Assembly (NCBI GenBank): GCA_029864225.1
Contig: JAOTTU010000079.1
Span: forward strand, 1-8,617
DNA from: Gammaproteobacteria bacterium
GTDB lineage: Bacteria > Pseudomonadota > Gammaproteobacteria > UBA9214
DNA: 8,617 nt
Direction of reading: 5' to 3'
The notes under the pieces were generated by a model. It had not been told where the DNA came from and made no database searches. It was given only the letters and a program-made list of their open reading frames with translations. Below, piece by piece: positions 6,632 to 8,617 of the stretch. The position numbers were made by a program, and so were the translations under genes. Position 1 is the first letter of the stretch; the number at the start of each line of letters is the position of its first letter.

Positions 6632-6839
6632 GCAATCCCGGGTTGCAGTAACCCTGTCCTTGTCAACTTGTTGATCTGGCTGCTATGGGCAACTGGAATA
6701 GCCTGCGGCAATGAGATTCCCGCTGGTGTTGGTTGAGATCAGCGCGGCAGATGATGGTTTCGCCGCTGATTGCTGCCGCTATATCGTCACCGCGCGAAGT
6801 GTGTGTGCACTGAGAGTTGTAGAAATGCTGAAACGCTGT

Positions 6840-7082
6840 TTATTTGTAGCCGAGTACTTTGCGGTAACAAATGTGCTCAAGTTCCTGGTACGCCTTATCG
6901 GAATGCGCCTTATTCATATGTTCCAGCATGCAATCATCATGTTCTTTCTGTTGCTGGTCGTTTAGTGGCTGCAACTCTGTGTATTTGTAGCTTGGGCTGA
7001 TTTTCCCTGCCAGGATGTGGGTACTGGCCAATACTATGAATAAGGCAATCACCACTTGTGCGGTTGGTATGAGCTTCTTCAT
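6840..7082 (-). CDS. Small secreted two-cysteine protein, family not recognised
   Basis: This 80-residue protein begins at the ATG at 7080-7082, preceded by a textbook AGGAGG with 5-nt spacing, which makes the gene credible despite its size. The N terminus is a signal peptide: MKK, hydrophobic core (VVIALFIVLAS), then HILAG, with probable cleavage after ILA. The mature part of about 55 residues is polar, with two cysteines in DDCMLEHM and EHICYRK spaced 16 residues apart, suitable for one disulfide. The C-x-L-E-x-M ... SDKA ... C pattern loosely recalls small periplasmic cysteine proteins that are described by name only, so I assign no function. It stands alone between the convergent antiporter gene and a non-coding region. 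No clear terminator follows it. Confidence 0.75.
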   Translation of the reverse strand: MKKLIPTAQVVIALFIVLASTHILAGKISPSYKYTELQPLNDQQQKEHDDCMLEHMNKAHSDKAYQELEHICYRKVLGYK

Positions 7083-7087
7083 GGCTT

Positions 7088-7093
7088 CCTCCT
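7088..7093 (-). promoter_or_regulatory. Strong ribosome binding site of the small secreted protein
   Basis: A full-consensus AGGAGG on the minus strand sits 5 nt from the ATG at 7082. It is the strongest Shine-Dalgarno in the window, suggests high expression, and decides the start of this short gene. Confidence 0.75.
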
Positions 7094-7172
7094 AAGATTT
7101 GACATGCCATTGAATTGCATCCTGGAACAGGTTGCGCAGCAGGCTAGTTACACCCGAAGGCTGTAGATAATC

Positions 7173-7194
7173 ACGGCGACCTGCAGGTCGCCGT
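7173..7194. terminator. 22-nt perfect palindrome, possible terminator or operator
   Basis: The arms ACGGCGACC and GGTCGCCGT are perfectly complementary around a self-complementary TGCA. As RNA this gives a stable 9-bp stem with a 4-nt loop. On the plus strand it is followed by the T-rich GTTAAACTTGTTTTG; on the minus strand it is followed by GATTATCTAC, which is not a U-tract. It lies between the decayed frame and the small secreted protein gene, so it may end leftward transcription, or it could be a dimeric protein-binding site upstream of that gene. Confidence 0.35.
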
Positions 7195-7217
7195 TGTTAA
7201 ACTTGTTTTGAATCCGC

Positions 7218-7247
7218 CTGGCGTTATCAGCCGGTTTGCTTTTTTTT
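7218..7247 (+). terminator. Weak terminator-like hairpin with T8 tract
   Basis: CTGGC (7218-7222) pairs with GCCGG (7230-7234) with one G-T wobble and a 7-nt loop, followed after 5 nt by eight T. The stem is short and the U-tract is offset, so this is a weak candidate. The only plus-strand gene upstream, the antiporter, ends 587 bp before it. Confidence 0.2.
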
Positions 7248-7274
7248 GTTATCACCTGTTGCACAGGGTCTGCG

Positions 7275-7529
7275 TTACTTCATTGTCTTTCTTATTATTA
7301 TAACGCCAACCAGTGCAATAACCACAGAGCAGGATAACCAGGCTTCATCCGACATCCAGTCCGTAGTGGAACTTGCATCGCTGTCGAGAACGGTTTGCTT
7401 GCCTTGAGAACTAACTTGTGGATTCTCTTTAGACGAGGTGCGGAGCGAGTAAGGATTGGAGTCGAAATGCTCCGCAGCAACCGGTGAGATCGATAGGGCG
7501 CAGGCGGCCGTCGTGATTTACCCTGGCAT
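7275..7529 (-). pseudogene. Decayed small membrane-anchored protein frame lacking a usable start
   Basis: A minus-strand frame of 81 codons (7517 down to the TAA at 7275-7277) looks like a protein. It begins with a signal-like ITTAACALSISPVAAEHF and continues as a polar Ser/Thr/Gln-rich linker (SNPYSLRTSSKENPQVSSQ). It ends in a single membrane helix LSCSVVIALVGVIII with a basic RKTMK tail, a secreted protein with a C-terminal anchor. It has no ATG, GTG or TTG before the late WMSD. A TAA (7518-7520) lies directly upstream, only three codons after an in-frame ATG (7527-7529), so a single base change could have inactivated it. Another possibility is a frameshift from the ATG near 7550, which has AGGA upstream. 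A non-coding coincidence cannot be excluded. Other frames here are shadows. Confidence 0.35.
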
Positions 7530-7663
7530 GGTCGCCGGCACGTAGCTGCATTGTCGTTCCTGTACCCGGTATTGAACTGGCAACTGAAGGCGGTCGTTTA
7601 CATCCCGGGATTCCGGCGGTTGCCTGCTCATGTTCCAGAAGCCGGACGGCCAACCGTACTGAC

Positions 7664-8422
7664 TCACCAGCGGTAGCGCGCGGTCTGGCGCTTGCGCAAG
7701 CGGTTGTGCGCAGCGAGGTATTCTGGACGCTGAAACCACCTCACGAGGAGAATGCCACAGAGAAACCCCCCGACATGCGCCCAGAAGGCAACCCCGCCGG
7801 TGGTGCTGCCGAGCGCCGGCAGGCCGGAGAGGAACTGGATCAGGAACCAGTAACCCAGCATGTAGATTGCGGGCACCGCGACGGTGGTGACATAGAAGCC
7901 TAGTATCAGCAGGGTATGCACATGCGCCTGGGGATAGAGTCGGGCATAGCCCCCCATCACACCGCCAATCGCGCCGGAGGCTCCGACCATGGGAATGACG
8001 CTGTCCGGATCGACCAGCATTTGTGCCGCCGCAGCCGCCAGACCACAGATCAGGTAGAAGAGCACGAAGCGCCCGCGGCCCATGGCATCCTCCACGTTAT
8101 CCCCGAAGATCCACAGGAACCACATATTGGCAATGATGTGCAGCCAGCTTCCGTGCAGGAACATGGAGGTGACGGGTGTGTAGAGATGCACCTTGCTCCC
8201 TAGGACACAGGCCAGGTTGCTGGTCACTGGCACTGCGGTGCCGGGTACTGCAAGACCTAACAATTCGCCGGGAATCAACCCCAGGGTGCAGATGGAGCGG
8301 GATAGCAGCTCGGTGCTGCCCAGACCCTGCACGAATACCCATACAAGCACGTTGACACACACCAGTATGATGGTGGCGATTGGCTGGCGCAGCGTGGGAT
8401 TCTCGTCTCTAATCGGGATCAT
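7664..8422 (-). CDS. Rhomboid family intramembrane serine protease
   Basis: This 252-residue polytopic inner-membrane protease cleaves transmembrane segments of substrate proteins within the bilayer. TM1 is at about 14-32 (PIATIILVCVNVLVWVFV), followed by a long first loop. The HGSWLHIIAN block (90-99) gives H90 and N99, the oxyanion-side residues of rhomboids. The catalytic serine is S149 in GASG (147-150), followed by AIGGVMGGY, and the catalytic histidine is H216 in FWAHVGGFLCG. GRGRFVLFYLICG (115-127) matches the conserved region after TM2. About six membrane helices are present, and the C-terminal tail is basic (RLRKRQTARYRW). The length is normal for the bacterial family and no extra domain is seen. 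The ATG start at 8422 has only a distant AAGG as ribosome binding site. The gene is monocistronic as far as visible, with a good promoter candidate at 8479-8507. Substrate unknown; the decayed anchored protein downstream is not evidence of one. Confidence 0.95.
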   Translation of the reverse strand: MIPIRDENPTLRQPIATIILVCVNVLVWVFVQGLGSTELLSRSICTLGLIPGELLGLAVPGTAVPVTSNLACVLGSKVHLYTPVTSMFLHGSWLHIIANMWFLWIFGDNVEDAMGRGRFVLFYLICGLAAAAAQMLVDPDSVIPMVGASGAIGGVMGGYARLYPQAHVHTLLILGFYVTTVAVPAIYMLGYWFLIQFLSGLPALGSTTGGVAFWAHVGGFLCGILLVRWFQRPEYLAAHNRLRKRQTARYRW

Positions 8423-8478
8423 GAATGAGTGCTGGCCTTGAATTTTTCGTGATGCTGCCTCTAGCAGGATGTTGAAAA

Positions 8479-8507
8479 CTATTATCAGCGGCCATATTTG
8501 CCGTTAA
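8479..8507 (-). promoter_or_regulatory. Candidate sigma-70 promoter for the rhomboid gene
   Basis: On the minus strand TTAACG (8502-8507) is followed after 17 bp by TAATAG (8479-8484). An overlapping GATAAT (8481-8486) is a better -10 but has a 15-bp spacer. The distance to the rhomboid ATG (about 50 bp) is sensible. Confidence 0.45.
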
Positions 8508-8525
8508 CTGTAGATGGATTGGTCC

Positions 8526-8553
8526 TTAACGTAACAATTACTGGTAGTATACT
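8526..8553 (+). promoter_or_regulatory. Candidate sigma-70 promoter facing out of the right edge
   Basis: TTAACG (8526-8531), a 16-bp spacer and TATACT (8548-8553) read rightward, with a start near 8560. It is back to back with the rhomboid promoter; both use TTAACG as -35, so the pair forms an inverted repeat CGTTAA/TTAACG (8502-8507, 8526-8531). No start codon for a downstream gene is visible before the edge; the ATG at 8600 meets a stop after four codons. Confidence 0.4.
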
Positions 8554-8617
8554 TCCAACACAGACACTACAGAATTCGCGTAGCGCGTCCCCTTCGGCGA
8601 TGCACCCGCACTAACAG

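Larger units (their letters stand above)
7083..7663. other. Mostly non-coding region between small secreted protein and rhomboid gene
   Basis: This stretch of 581 bp has no intact gene. It holds the leader of the small secreted protein (7083-about 7170), a perfect 22-nt palindrome (7173-7194), a weak hairpin followed by eight T on the plus strand (7218-7247), a decayed small reading frame on the minus strand (7275-7529) and about 130 bp of spacer after the rhomboid stop codon (7530-7663). Frames across 7429-7739 have no coherent protein composition. Confidence 0.6.

Noticed and set aside
6711..6965. Plus-strand frame of 84 residues with hydrophobic end
   Set aside because: Overlaps antisense to the small secreted protein, has no ribosome binding site, and its hydrophobicity comes from the complement of that gene.
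7298..7480. Minus-strand frame of 60 residues
   Set aside because: Different frame from the protein-like one at 7275-7517, ends without a coherent anchor, basic/Ser/Pro-rich composition.

Overview
The window looks like a gammaproteobacterial chromosome segment. Codon use is moderately GC-rich, with many CTG, GGC and GAC codons. The inverted-repeat element carries the ATTCCGG-GAAA-CCGGAAT hairpin that is common in proteobacterial intergenic DNA. The genes are an envelope-lipid type RND pump, a Kef-type antiporter and a rhomboid protease. A sulfur-oxidising or other environmental gammaproteobacterium would fit, but that is inference; no marker gene is present. No tRNA, rRNA, CRISPR array, transposase or phage gene was seen.

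Layout: (i) 1-361, minus strand: 5' part of a small single-pass membrane protein with a long Met/Ile coiled coil, running off the left edge. (ii) 362-729: intergenic DNA with a leader hairpin and copy A of a ~137-bp palindromic element. (iii) 730-4296, minus strand: a two-gene unit, first a secreted LolA-like (outer-membrane lipoprotein-sorting type) protein, then after 36 bp an MMPL/RND exporter of 913 residues with a cyclic-nucleotide-binding domain at its C terminus. (iv) 4297-4771: divergent intergenic region with copy B of the element in opposite orientation, so the two copies bracket the LolA-like/RND unit. (v) 4772-6631, plus strand: CPA2/Kef-type cation:proton antiporter with a C-terminal TrkA-N-like domain. 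(vi) 6840-7082, minus strand: small secreted two-cysteine protein with a very strong ribosome binding site. (vii) 7083-7663: mostly non-coding, with a 22-nt perfect palindrome and a small reading frame (signal-like N terminus, C-terminal membrane anchor) that has no usable start and looks like a decayed gene. (viii) 7664-8422, minus strand: rhomboid intramembrane serine protease with its catalytic residues. (ix) 8423-8617: two back-to-back promoter candidates, one for the rhomboid gene and one facing out of the right edge.

The genes share a membrane and envelope theme. Only the LolA-like/RND pair is a credible functional unit: a periplasmic lipid or lipoprotein carrier beside an inner-membrane exporter of hydrophobic substrates. 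The unusual point is that the exporter appears to carry its own cytoplasmic cNMP sensor with a CAP-like phosphate-binding cassette, which suggests transport gated by a nucleotide second messenger. No large undescribed system was found. The best leads are this fusion, the Met-rich coiled-coil protein and the bracketing repeat pair.
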